Positions 1-8,347 of a stretch of 64,000 nt of DNA are shown here, piece after piece; position 1 is the first letter of the stretch, and every line of letters starts with the position of its first letter. Below the pieces are notes generated by a model. That model ran no database searches, was not told the DNA's origin, and saw only the letters and a list, made by a program, of their open reading frames with translations. This DNA is from Enterobacterales bacterium CwR94 (GTDB lineage: Bacteria > Pseudomonadota > Gammaproteobacteria > Enterobacterales > Enterobacteriaceae), in NCBI GenBank assembly GCA_002837195.1, contig KZ478068.1, forward strand, positions 1-64,000, in the 5' to 3' direction. The position numbers were made by a program, and so were the translations under genes.

Positions 1-1
1 T

Positions 2-385
2 GAAGAATCAGAAGGCGCAACAGTAATTCGGGAAGGCGTCGGGGTTTATCGCATTGAAAACGTATTTGGGCTTAATTCCGATGCTGCATGGGGCGGTATC
101 GACGGCGGATTCGACGTTCCGCAAGACCGTAACAAACAGCCTCTAATCTGGCTGGACTACAGTGTTGATGCAGATGGCTCAGTAATAGTTAAAACTTTCC
201 ATCGCACGCACCCAAATGCGCCTGCATTTGCCCGAAACATCATTGACGGTATCGAAGAAGGGGAGCCAATTGATATCCCTGCCGATCAGTTCGTTTCCGT
301 CCGCGTTCAGATGCCAGAGGACAGCGCATGGAATATCAAGCAGAGAGAAATTTTAGATAGCCTGGAACAAGAGCCATCTTCCTGA
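2..385 (+). CDS. C-terminal part of a phage tail-type protein (5' end outside window)
   Basis: An open frame runs without a start from the left edge and ends at a TGA at 383-385, giving 127 residues that are the C-terminal end of a larger protein. The residues look like a structural domain (VYRIENVFGLNSDAAWGG, then DIPADQFVSVRVQMPEDSAW). I associate this with tail or host-specificity proteins of lambdoid prophages, but I cannot name the family. The next gene is a Lom-like outer membrane protein, and lambda places lom directly after the tail-tip gene J, so the context supports a prophage tail origin. Phage assignment is inference; the reading frame is seen directly. Confidence 0.55.
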   Translation, partial: EESEGATVIREGVGVYRIENVFGLNSDAAWGGIDGGFDVPQDRNKQPLIWLDYSVDADGSVIVKTFHRTHPNAPAFARNIIDGIEEGEPIDIPADQFVSVRVQMPEDSAWNIKQREILDSLEQEPSS

Positions 386-513
386 TGTGTTTGATAATGC
401 GAAGGTTAAAGCAGTAGTGGGAGGTGGTTTGGAGTAATATTTTAAGTTATTACATTGGGCATAAATTAATCAGCTATGCCCAATGTTATCATCATATGAT
501 GAGAGGGCTATTT

Positions 514-1053
514 CTAAAATGAATAGCCGACACCAATTGCCCACGTTCCAATTTTTAAAGGCTCGGATGTTTTTTCACTTCTATTATTTCTCATGTTTTC
601 ATAGGACAAGTCTACGGACCAGTTACTAATGGGAGTTACTCTAACTCCAGCGCCATATGCAAAGCTATTTACGCTATCTGCCCCTCCTATTTCACTAGGG
701 AACTTTATTCTGTCATGAGATATCCCAACTAAACCATATAAACTTACCATGTCACTGACAGCATATGATGGGCCAGCTAGTACAGATAAATGAGATATAC
801 TTCCTTTTAAATCACTATTGTTAATTTTAAGGTCTGAGGATGTACGTGTAACGGATCCAATTACACCCCATTTGCTGTTAAGGTCTTCCCAGTTATACTT
901 AATGTTTGCTCCGGGAGAGTTCCCTGAAAGATTACCTTTGTAATTGGAAAAGGCATAGCCTAAGGAAACCGTGCTTTTGGTATCATTCGCGGCTGCCATG
1001 CCAGACATTCCTGCAAGCATAAATAATGTTGCGACTTTTATGGATGATTTCAA
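514..1053 (-). CDS. Lom/Ail/OmpX-family outer membrane beta-barrel protein
   Basis: The 179-residue protein starts with a clear Sec signal (MKSSIKVATLFMLAGMSGMAAA) and ends in GVGYSF, an aromatic C-terminus typical of barrels inserted by the Bam complex. Alternating strands such as LYGLVGISHD, FAYGAGVRVTPISNWSVDLSYE and the length match the 8-strand Ail/Lom/OmpX family. Members mediate adhesion or serum resistance (Ail, PagC) or are lysogenic conversion genes of lambdoid phages (Lom). Its place beside a tail-protein remnant and its AT-rich codon use favour a phage-borne Lom. It is transcribed towards the tail fragment, unlike lambda, so the local order has been rearranged. The family call is firm; the role is inferred. 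Confidence 0.8.
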   Translation of the reverse strand: MKSSIKVATLFMLAGMSGMAAANDTKSTVSLGYAFSNYKGNLSGNSPGANIKYNWEDLNSKWGVIGSVTRTSSDLKINNSDLKGSISHLSVLAGPSYAVSDMVSLYGLVGISHDRIKFPSEIGGADSVNSFAYGAGVRVTPISNWSVDLSYENMRNNRSEKTSEPLKIGTWAIGVGYSF

Positions 1054-1507
1054 CTTTACTTCCTCTTTTGATTAAATATTTAACAGTGTGATTTTTTCAC
1101 TATCTCATGAAAATTTAAGGTTATAATAAATTCGTAATATTAAATCATAATTAAACAACTCGCACCTATGTCACCTGTAAGTGAATTGTCATGAAAGTGT
1201 TTGTTTTTAATGTTTTTATGGACCTGTAACTTAAGGGTGGTAATTGGCATAAATTATTATGATGGCGTGTTTTATTAAGGAAATCCAAGGTAATGTAAAT
1301 TAATTCTATTCTTTAATATGTATATGAGTATGTTTTTTCCAAGAGTTGTCGTTTCATTAGGTGATGAATTATTGTTAACTAATAATTGTGAATAATATTA
1401 ATTATCTGGCTATAAATTAATTGTAATTAGAAAATACGTTGATTCAATTTCTATAAAGGATTGGTCAGGTATGTTAACCATTGTTTTTAATGGAGGAGCA
1501 AAACTAC
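1054..1507. other. AT-rich intergenic stretch without a recognisable gene
   Basis: About 450 bases of very AT-rich DNA upstream of the Lom-like gene. No open frame with a plausible ribosome site was seen on either strand. It presumably holds the promoter of the Lom-like gene near its right-to-left start. The composition is far below the GC level of the flanking chromosome, which fits horizontally acquired DNA. Confidence 0.5.
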
Positions 1508-1509
1508 CC

Positions 1510-1531
1510 ACCCGCTTAACTGCGGGTTTTC
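1510..1531 (+). terminator. Short GC hairpin followed by T-run
   Basis: The sequence ACCCGC-TTAACT-GCGGGT is followed directly by TTTTC, a short but canonical rho-independent terminator shape on the plus strand. No plus-strand gene is evident immediately upstream, so it may be a leftover from lost prophage genes. It also insulates the SOS operon downstream. Confidence 0.5.
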
Positions 1532-1623
1532 TTCCACGCCCCCAACAAACTAAATTCCCCTCTCTCTCAGCCACTTCCCTCCATTCCGAAAATTTCCAGT
1601 TGATAGTTTTCCTCGATCAATAA

Positions 1624-1643
1624 TACTGTATATGCATACAGTT
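1624..1643 (+). promoter_or_regulatory. LexA (SOS) box of the prophage operon
   Basis: TACTGTATATGCATACAGTT has the CTGT-N8-ACAG core of LexA boxes (CTGT at 1626-1629, ACAG at 1638-1641) with an alternating AT centre. It lies 15 bases before the ATG at 1659. A candidate -35 element TTGATA sits at 1600-1605, so LexA bound here would cover the start of transcription. An in-frame ATG at 1632 falls inside the box, which argues against that codon being the start. Confidence 0.85.
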
Positions 1644-1658
1644 TTTGGGGTGCGCACA

Positions 1659-1892
1659 ATGGGTAGACGATACGAGATAGAAGCGGCGTTTAGCGAGTCG
1701 CTGAAGATAACGAAACGAGGCTGGGTAGTTGAGACGCGGGAATTCGTCAGTAACCTGGCGAAGTACAACTGGCTCTGGACGCTGAAAGAGGCGAACAACT
1801 GGATTGAGATTCACAAGCACAACTTTCGCGACATTTCGACAGAAGAGGGCGAGGCAAGAACGTTCCACATGTTTGATCCACATGGGAGGTAA
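1659..1892 (+). CDS. Small SOS-controlled prophage protein of unknown function
   Basis: A 77-residue protein beginning MGRRYEIEAAFSESLK and ending FHMFDPHGR. I chose the ATG at 1659 because the in-frame ATG at 1632 lies inside the LexA box and 1659 has a GGGG stretch about ten bases upstream. The protein is soluble-looking, charged and rich in aromatic residues (YNWLWTLKEANNWIEIHKHNF), with no signal peptide or membrane segment. It is the first gene of a two-gene SOS operon; the next start follows three bases after its stop, so the two are almost certainly co-translated. I do not recognise the family. A partner of the UmuD-like protein downstream is possible, but that is only inference. Confidence 0.65.
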   Translation: MGRRYEIEAAFSESLKITKRGWVVETREFVSNLAKYNWLWTLKEANNWIEIHKHNFRDISTEEGEARTFHMFDPHGR

Positions 1893-1895
1893 GCT

Positions 1896-2225
1896 ATGGG
1901 ATTTCCATCACCGGCTGCAGACTACGCTGAGAAGAGAATATCGCTGGATGATTTGCCTGGCATGGTTTACGAGAAGCAGATCATGGAGACGGACTACGGC
2001 TACGATATTATTGTGCCATTAACTCGTAAGCCGCTGGATGGCGATGAGTTTGTTGTTCGCATATGTGGGGAGGTTGGCAAGGTTAGGCTAACTAAGGGCC
2101 GACTTGTCACGAAAGAAGGCCACACGCTGACCGGCGATGAGCAGGACGAAATGGAAGTGCTTGGGCTCATCATCTATGAGTTGCGCCAGCATCGAATGGA
2201 TCTGGACGGTGACTGGCCGTTCTAA
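1896..2225 (+). CDS. UmuD'-like protein lacking the LexA-type catalytic serine
   Basis: The 109-residue protein begins MGFPSPAADYAEKRISLDDL. This matches E. coli UmuD from Gly25 onward (GFPSPAADYVEQRIDLNQL), the residue exposed after RecA-stimulated cleavage of Cys24-Gly25. The C-terminus DEMEVLGLIIYELRQHR aligns with the UmuD end DTLDVFGVVIHVVKAMR, and GDEFVVRICGEVGKVRL aligns with the strand carrying the catalytic lysine. The middle is about ten residues shorter and has no G-D-S-M serine motif, so it should not self-cleave. Length resembles UmuD' (115 residues). It is the second gene under the LexA box. I infer a UmuD' mimic or modulator of translesion synthesis; no umuC homologue lies in the window. 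Confidence 0.7.
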   Translation: MGFPSPAADYAEKRISLDDLPGMVYEKQIMETDYGYDIIVPLTRKPLDGDEFVVRICGEVGKVRLTKGRLVTKEGHTLTGDEQDEMEVLGLIIYELRQHRMDLDGDWPF

Positions 2226-2523
2226 AAGGGTGCGCACCCGAACTACTAGAGGGTTGCCGGAAATTGAATCGGCGAGAGAGATGGTATCGCAATGAAATCA
2301 TCACGCCAGCGGCCCATGCAAAATCTGGAAGGGCGCTCGAAGAAATCACTTCACTCTTTCGTCAATCCAGTCCGCCCACCATTGCATCATTTAGGAAATG
2401 GCTCCCCAAAACTAAATACAACCTGCTGTTACTAAAAGATAATTTTAAACAACAAAATATCAATAAAACACCCTGTGAAAATGCATTAATCTATTGATTT
2501 TAAATGATTAATGCGAAGTTTTC
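2226..2523. other. Gap before the CRISPR array, with AT-rich possible leader
   Basis: The first half contains a GGGTGCGCACCC palindrome and an unconvincing open frame. The last 100 or so bases before the first repeat are AT-rich (TAAAAGATAATTTTAAACAA and similar), as expected for a CRISPR leader. In type I-F arrays the leader lies on this side, upstream of the 5' end of the repeat in crRNA orientation. No cas gene or recognisable cas remnant is present. Confidence 0.4.
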
Positions 2524-3492
2524 GGCCACTGCCGTACAGGCAGCTTAGAAATGATGGATACGCGAAAGAATGTGAAAGCGCAAGTGCACTGCCGTACAGG
2601 CAGCTTAGAAACTGAGCCTCGATGGCCAGACCCGCAGTCTGCCGTGCACTGCCGTACAGGCAGCTTAGAAATGCAACCCTGCGTATCAAACTACATTCTG
2701 GAAGTGCACTGCCGTACAGGCAGCTTAGAAACTGCCCCATCAGTTGCAGTCCGTTTGGGCGCGTGTGCACTGCCGTACAGGCAGCTTAGAAATGCTGCGG
2801 GGTTGCTTGCATATGCCTGGCAAAGTGCACTGCCGTACAGGCAGCTTAGAAAAACAGAATATGAGGTGGTGACGTTTAACGGTGGTGCACTGCCGTACAG
2901 GCAGCTTAGAAACTGGCCCGTCTGCGTAACAACCGATGCAGAGTCGTGCACTGCCGTACAGGCAGCTTAGAAACCTGAGCAACTGGAGGCAATCAAGCAA
3001 ATTGTGTGCACTGCCGTACAGGCAGCTTAGAAATCGGAAAATGCATTGATGATGTTTGATGACTGGTGCACTGCCGTACAGGCAGCTTAGAAAATCTTCT
3101 GCGGCTAGCAACACCTCAATCTGATGTGCACTGCCGTACAGGCAGCTTAGAAACGAACTGTGATGGCTCCCGCGAGTTCCGTGAAGTGCACTGCCGTACA
3201 GGCAGCTTAGAAATCATCCGGCTTAAGTTTGCCCGTGGCATCGCGGTGCACTGCCGTACAGGCAGCTTAGAAATGTGGTCTCAGATGTTCGTGTTAAAAA
3301 AGACAGTGCACTGCCGTACAGGCAGCTTAGAAAAACACGGCAAGCGGATGTGATTTCTTGTACTCGTGCACTGCCGTACAGGCAGCTTAGAAATCTTAGA
3401 ATACGCTTTGAAAACCTGGCGTCAGGTGCACTGCCGTACAGGCAGCTTAGAAAAAGTAATCGCAGAGGATTTTTCGTTTCGGTTCACTGCCG
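2524..3492 (+). CRISPR. Type I-F CRISPR array, 16 repeats plus one truncated repeat
   Basis: The 28-base repeat is GTGCACTGCCGTACAG followed by GCAGCTTAGAAA, the I-F repeat with the CTGCC/GGCAG stem read by Cas6f (Csy4) and a 3' CTTAGAAA that becomes the crRNA 5' handle. Repeats start at 2524, 2584, 2644, 2704, 2765, 2825, 2885, 2946, 3006, 3066, 3126, 3186, 3246, 3306, 3366 and 3426. Fifteen spacers of 32-33 bases lie between them. The first repeat differs at positions 2-3 (GGCC instead of GTGC). After the sixteenth repeat and 28 bases a fragment GTTCACTGCCG (3482-3492) ends the array. Repeats 2-16 are identical as far as I can read. No cas genes are in the window, so the crRNAs could work only with a Cas set encoded elsewhere. 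Confidence 0.97.
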
Positions 3493-3678
3493 CCCATACA
3501 CTTAAGTATCCGTTGATAAAACCAGAGCTATGCCGCTCGTTAACTTCTGCATAAACAGCCACATTAAGCGTCAATAAAACGGCATACCTGCAATGCACTT
3601 CGTTACAGCAGGAGCTCATCACAGCGGTGTTATTAGTAATCGAAAGAGCACAGCGCAAAAAAGCGGAATTTCAGGCAT

Positions 3679-3702
3679 AAAAAAAGACGTCAGTTGACGT
3701 CT
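3679..3702 (-). terminator. Rho-independent terminator of tRNA-Arg
   Basis: On the minus strand AGACGTCA pairs with TGACGTCT around a minimal loop and is followed by a run of seven T. It lies 14 bases beyond the 3' end of the tRNA, in the right orientation to end its transcript. Confidence 0.85.
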
Positions 3703-3715
3703 CTTGATATGAATT

Positions 3716-3792
3716 TGGCACGCCCTGTAGGATTCGAACCTACGACCTACGGCTTAGAAGGCCGGTGCTCTATCCAACTGAGCTAAGGGCGC
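3716..3792 (-). tRNA. argU: tRNA-Arg (anticodon TCT), argU type
   Basis: Read on the minus strand, 77 bases fold as a tRNA: acceptor GCGCCCT paired with the 3' GGGCGT, D arm TAGCTCAGTTGGATAGAGC, anticodon loop CTTCTAAG with TCT, TPsiC arm GGTTCGAATCC, and an encoded CCA end. TCT reads the rare arginine codon AGA. In E. coli this gene (argU) is a common phage integration site (DLP12), which fits a prophage remnant lying only 1.5 kb away, though I found no duplicated 3' end (att site) here. Confidence 0.96.
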
Positions 3793-3924
3793 ATAGTGAT
3801 TGCGGACGAATTATACGGCGGCCTGCTAGCGAGTCAACGTTTTTGCCGCATATCCCCTTTAACTGACGAGGTTATGAACAAAAAAACGGACTCTTCATGC
3901 ACACGACCAAACAAAATCAGCACC

Positions 3925-6900
3925 TTAGGTTGCTTCCGGCGGGGTTGATAGGTAACTCTGCAAACCCGTTTCAATGTGCTGAATGCACTGCTGGCACTGC
4001 ACAAACAGACGAGAGATTTCGGTAATATCCTCGTTGTGAGCGGCCGTTTCCATTTTTTTGCAAATCTCTTTTAATTCAAGCGCATTGGTCATTTTTGCCG
4101 TGTTTAGAATACTGTGCGCTGTGTTGTGAATATGCGGGAAATTTTTGGCAGCGATATGCTGCTGTAATGCCGCAATATCCCGCTGGTTTTGTTCCCTCAG
4201 CGTTTGAACCACGCTTTTAAACGCGTCAGGGTCCGATTGCGCAAGCTGATCGAGGCAGACAATAATGCGCGGGTCCAGGGGCGCGGGCTGTGTTGCGGCG
4301 GCGGAAGCCTCTACACCCTCTATGCGTGAGAGCAGTTGGCGCAAATCGAGGGGTTTAAACATGCAATCAGTCATGCCGGCTTCCCTGGCTTGCTCTGTGA
4401 CACTGTGTTCCGCCATCGCGGTGTAGCCAATAATTGGCACTGCAGGTGACTGGTTGGCGATTTCCAGGGCGCGCAGGCGGCGCGTTAATGCAAAGCCACT
4501 CATGCCAGGCATATTGCAATCCGTGATGATTAATTCAAACGGCGGACGGGCTTCAGCCCACGCCACCAGTGCCTGCTGTGCATTTTCCACAGTAATACAG
4601 TGATGGCCTGCGGATTCAAGTTGCTGGCTGAGCAGTAGGCGGTTTGGCGCATGATCGTCGACCACCAGGATTGATTTTGCCTGCGCTGCGAAGAGTGTAT
4701 CCGGGGTGTGTTGCTGCGATTCCACAGCAGCAGGAGAGGCAAAGAAGCGGAATATAAATGTGGCCCCTTCACCCAGCTCGCTTTCAATGCTGAGCGTACC
4801 GTGCAGTAACTCACTCAGCTTATGGCAGATGCTCAGCCCGAGCCCGGTGCCTTTGTGCGTTGCTTGTGCTTCATCCACTTGCACAAAAGGCTCAAAAATA
4901 TCCCGTTGTTGCTCAGCGGAAAGCCCAATACCGGAATCACACACCTCAAGCGCATATTCTGCCTGGCCTTCGACGGTGGATTTTCCCTCATACAGCGCGA
5001 CCTCGACTTCACCCCCCTCCGGCGTAAACTTGATGGCATTACTCAGGAGATTAGAGAGGATTTGCCGAAACATCACCGAGTCGAACAGCACATACGCGTG
5101 AGTGACGGTTATTTCAGCGCGCAAGGTGATATTTTTCGCTTCTGCTGCCGAGCGGAACAGCGTCAGGCAATTATTCACGGTATTCGTCAGCGAAAGGGGG
5201 GCTTTTTTTACCGCCATCGTGCCGGATTCAATCTTCGCCATATCAAGAATGTCACCCACCAGCATAATCAGCGAACGTGCGGATTCATAGGCCACCGCGA
5301 TGTTGTTTTTGCTCTGGCTGGGAGTGGAACGGCCAAGGTGCTCCAACTCCAGTAATCCGGCGAGAGCGTTCATTGGCGTGCGAATTTCATGACTCATTTG
5401 CGACAAAAAGGCGCTTTTGGACATACTGGCGCTTTCTGCTTTTTGGCGAGCGTCATCCAGCGCGAGCTGCAAACGGCGCTGTTCCGCCAGATTGCGTTTC
5501 AGGAAGCGATTACGCCAAAAAACAAAAATAATACTCAGGGTAATCAGGCTGGTAATGCCGATAAAAATATCGCGGTAGCGAATCCAGGTATTAAACGACT
5601 CTTGTGCATGGCGAACTTGCCAGGCACTTAGCTGGCTATCTAAAGACTGCGGGGTGTACTCCGTAAGCGCATTGTTAATGATCGCCAGCAGTGCCTGATT
5701 TTGTGGGCTGGAGGCCATGGCAATGCGCAGCGGTGCAAGCGGTAATGAACTGGCAATTTTAAAGTGGCGCGCCAGCTGTGTCTCAGCAAAATAGTTGGCG
5801 GCGTTGCGTGGCACGATGGCGCCATCCAGCGTGGTCGTCCACAAGGAAATGGCGGTGTCATAGGAGAAAATGTGCTCTTCAAAAATCACTTTCGGATAGC
5901 GTTCGCGCAGGGCGGGTAAATAATAGCTGCCGGCATAAACGGCCACTTTTTTGCCCGCCATCTCTTCCAGCGAGGTTTCCGGTTTGTCCTTGCGGGTGAC
6001 CAGCACCCAGCCAGTGATTAAATACGGACGGCTATAGACCACTTTGGGATCTGGGGGCGCGGAGGCATCGGCAACCGCTACGAGCGCGTTGGGTTCTTTT
6101 TTCAGCGCGCTATACATGGACTCATAATTTTTAAATGTTTTCCAGGTGACTTTAATGCCAATTTTATGCGCAATGCTTTCAATCAAGGCCACTGAAAACC
6201 CGCTTTCATTGCCTTGGTTATCGAGAAAGGTTAAGGGAACGTGGCGATTCACCACAAAGACCGGCAGAACAGGATGTTGTTGCGCCCAGGCACGCTGCTC
6301 ATCGTCTAAGGTGTATGCCCCCATGTTTCTGTTGGTGAGCGAGTCCAGGCCCCAAGTGCCGCTAATTTCATTCCGTGCCGCATAAGGCAATTCCGCCAGC
6401 AGCAGATTGATGGCGGAGATCAACGGCGCCTGGTTTTTCAGGGCGGCAAAGCGGAGATTTTGCGGGCCACCAGCATCGCTGTTCGCGATGTTGAGGCGGT
6501 TGCCATAGTCGCGTTGATTGATATTACTGAGGGTAATTTGATTACCCCACATCACGGCATCTGCGTTTTGTGCAACAGCGGCCACACCGTTGAAGTAGTC
6601 TGTGATAGCCGTTAATTTCGCCGCAGGGTAAAACTGATGCAGGCGCGTACGCAGGCCTTCGTCGCCAACGTAATAGAGTATTTTTCCACTGAGATGGTCA
6701 TTGTAGTTGAGATGGCTATTGGGCTGATGAATCAACACCGCGCGATCGGGCTGATAAGTGTTGGAGAGCAGCAGCCCCTGACGTTCTTCCCCCCGCACAC
6801 CCTCCAGAACATCCACTTCGCCCGCTTTCAATGCGGTGAGCGCGTCGGCTTCATTTGCGTAGCGCATGACATTAATTTTTACGGCATAGGTATTTTGCAG

Positions 6901-7164
6901 CAGCGCTAAATAGTCGGCAGAGAGGCCCTCGAAGCTATGCAAACCGTAATTCACCGCAAAAGGGGGATGGATTGGCATCCAGGTGCCTACGGTAATTTCG
7001 GGATGCTGTGACAGCCAGTTCTGCACATCTGCGGGGATCTGCACTGTGGGTTCTGACGGCGCTGAGCGCGCAACCAGCGTCAGTGGTGTCGCTTTTGTCA
7101 ACGCGTGCGCTGAGAGACTGAGGATGAGTGCGCAAACAACAAAACAACGTTTTAGGATCTGCAA
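3925..7164 (-). CDS. BvgS/EvgS-like hybrid sensor histidine kinase with phosphorelay
   Basis: A 1079-residue inner membrane kinase. Order of parts: Sec signal (1-22), two periplasmic bacterial solute-binding domains of the SBP_bac_3 type (about 50-275 and 295-515), one membrane span (about 535-555, IFIGITSLITLSIIFVFW), HisKA with SHEIRTPMN (His near 590), HATPase with CDSGIGLS and GTGLGLSICHKL, a receiver domain with phospho-acceptor Asp near 881 (ITDCNMPG) and FKPLD, and a C-terminal Hpt domain (NTAHSIL, His near 1014). This is the BvgS/EvgS layout, but the protein is about 120 residues shorter than EvgS and I see no PAS domain between membrane and HisKA. It is divergent from an RcsB-like regulator, its likely partner. 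The signal sensed is unknown. Confidence 0.92.
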   Translation of the reverse strand: MQILKRCFVVCALILSLSAHALTKATPLTLVARSAPSEPTVQIPADVQNWLSQHPEITVGTWMPIHPPFAVNYGLHSFEGLSADYLALLQNTYAVKINVMRYANEADALTALKAGEVDVLEGVRGEERQGLLLSNTYQPDRAVLIHQPNSHLNYNDHLSGKILYYVGDEGLRTRLHQFYPAAKLTAITDYFNGVAAVAQNADAVMWGNQITLSNINQRDYGNRLNIANSDAGGPQNLRFAALKNQAPLISAINLLLAELPYAARNEISGTWGLDSLTNRNMGAYTLDDEQRAWAQQHPVLPVFVVNRHVPLTFLDNQGNESGFSVALIESIAHKIGIKVTWKTFKNYESMYSALKKEPNALVAVADASAPPDPKVVYSRPYLITGWVLVTRKDKPETSLEEMAGKKVAVYAGSYYLPALRERYPKVIFEEHIFSYDTAISLWTTTLDGAIVPRNAANYFAETQLARHFKIASSLPLAPLRIAMASSPQNQALLAIINNALTEYTPQSLDSQLSAWQVRHAQESFNTWIRYRDIFIGITSLITLSIIFVFWRNRFLKRNLAEQRRLQLALDDARQKAESASMSKSAFLSQMSHEIRTPMNALAGLLELEHLGRSTPSQSKNNIAVAYESARSLIMLVGDILDMAKIESGTMAVKKAPLSLTNTVNNCLTLFRSAAEAKNITLRAEITVTHAYVLFDSVMFRQILSNLLSNAIKFTPEGGEVEVALYEGKSTVEGQAEYALEVCDSGIGLSAEQQRDIFEPFVQVDEAQATHKGTGLGLSICHKLSELLHGTLSIESELGEGATFIFRFFASPAAVESQQHTPDTLFAAQAKSILVVDDHAPNRLLLSQQLESAGHHCITVENAQQALVAWAEARPPFELIITDCNMPGMSGFALTRRLRALEIANQSPAVPIIGYTAMAEHSVTEQAREAGMTDCMFKPLDLRQLLSRIEGVEASAAATQPAPLDPRIIVCLDQLAQSDPDAFKSVVQTLREQNQRDIAALQQHIAAKNFPHIHNTAHSILNTAKMTNALELKEICKKMETAAHNEDITEISRLFVQCQQCIQHIETGLQSYLSTPPEAT

Positions 7165-7588
7165 CTCTCGAACTCCCTTTGGCAGCAGCGTAAACTTGTC
7201 GAATTATAACGCTTCATTTTATAAGCGCTTGCACTTTCTCTACGCTCGAGAATGTCACTCCGCGAAAGCCAGACGTTAAGAGGAACGCGAGAACATTTAC
7301 CCGTTCGAGTAAGGATGGCTGGTCGCGTTGCCTAAATACCATTACAATTTATATACCTGCGTCTCTGTCATCATCACCTGCCTCTGGCTGCGGTATTGAT
7401 GCGGCTTTTCAAGCCGGTCATGGGGTTTGAGCACGTGGTGAGGTTAAGGTTTTCACGGTAGCCTGGCAGTATGCAAGGCGGCTTCACGTGGCGGCCAGCA
7501 CTTTTCACCGACACAGGTCATGATGAGTGAATACGTCGCTGTTTCATTTTTAACTGCAATAGCAGGGTGTGGAGAAATTCGGGAAAAA
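7165..7588. promoter_or_regulatory. Divergent control region between the kinase and its regulator
   Basis: A 420-base gap separates the two divergent genes. A candidate plus-strand promoter is TTGCCT (7328-7333), 16 bases, TATATA (7350-7355), which would give the regulator a leader of more than 200 bases. An alternative in-frame start at 7520 would shorten it. No operator repeat stands out. Confidence 0.35.
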
Positions 7589-8296
7589 ATGAAGATCGCA
7601 AGTAAATCCAGTATTCGCGTAGTGGTGGTTGATGATCACCCCCTGGTCCGTATCGCCATGAGTAACAGCATTCAAGAACATAGCAGCATGACACTGGTTG
7701 CCATGTGCAAAAGCAGTGAAGAATTGTTGCCCGTGTTAGCGAATGAAGCGATCGACGTGCTGGTACTGGATTATATCCTTGGTAACAGTACCGAAACGGA
7801 TGGTTTACAGCTGATTAAGCAAATTCGTGCGCACTATCCAAAATTACGCATCCTGATGTACTCCGCCATAGAAAGCCCAGCTTTAGTACAGGTGGTACTG
7901 AAAGCCGGGGTAAAAGGCTATATTGGCAAAAGTTGTGAGCCTGAAGAGTTAATGGACGCCGTCATTAAAGTGGCCGGTGGTAAACGTGTGCTAAGTCGTG
8001 ATTTACAGTATGCGTTGGACAAATTTAGCGTTAATGAAAAAAGTATGCAGGAGTATGTGGCGCCGCGTGAAGACAATGACAAACGGGATATTGACGCCCT
8101 GATTCGCGATCTTTCACCGCGTGAAAATGAGGTGGTGCGCTGCTATCTGGAAGGTATGAGCATTCAAGAGATAGCGATTAAATTTAACCGCAGCCGTAAG
8201 ACAGTGAGCGGGCAAAAGCAGGGGGCACTGCGCAAATTGGGTTTGAAATCTGATCTTGAACTGTTTCGTTTCCGCGATTTCTGGCTCAAAAATTAA
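7589..8296 (+). CDS. RcsB/BvgA-like LuxR-type response regulator
   Basis: The protein has an N-terminal receiver (VVVVDDHPLVR, phospho-acceptor Asp61 in VLVLDYILGNS, conserved Lys in GYIGKSCEP) and a C-terminal LuxR/NarL helix-turn-helix (LSPRENEVVRCYLEGMSIQEIAIKFN...SRKTVSGQK). The output domain is closer to RcsB (LSPKESEVLR...RSIKTISSQK) than to EvgA. I set the start at the ATG at 7589 (235 residues), because the receiver begins right after it and GGGA precedes it; an upstream ATG at 7520 would add 23 residues of unlikely sequence. It faces away from the hybrid kinase and is its most likely phosphorelay target. Regulated genes are unknown; the neighbouring cold-shock and fimbrial-type genes are candidates only by position. 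Confidence 0.88.
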   Translation: MKIASKSSIRVVVVDDHPLVRIAMSNSIQEHSSMTLVAMCKSSEELLPVLANEAIDVLVLDYILGNSTETDGLQLIKQIRAHYPKLRILMYSAIESPALVQVVLKAGVKGYIGKSCEPEELMDAVIKVAGGKRVLSRDLQYALDKFSVNEKSMQEYVAPREDNDKRDIDALIRDLSPRENEVVRCYLEGMSIQEIAIKFNRSRKTVSGQKQGALRKLGLKSDLELFRFRDFWLKN

Positions 8297-8347
8297 ATGC
8301 ATCAGCGCGGCTTTTGGTAGTGTGAACCTTGTTTTTTTGCTGTCTTA

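Noticed and set aside
2264-2497. 77-codon frame before the CRISPR array
   Set aside because: Non-family sequence, non-ATG start, ends in the AT-rich probable leader; no support for translation.
2486-3554. Several open frames on both strands with repeated peptides such as HCRTGSLE and FLSCLYGSA
   Set aside because: They are translations of the CRISPR repeats, whose 60-base period is a multiple of three; no ribosome sites or real protein character.
3715-3732. TTGGCAC sequence resembling a sigma-54 promoter
   Set aside because: It is the CCA end of tRNA-Arg read on the other strand, with no TTGC at the right distance.
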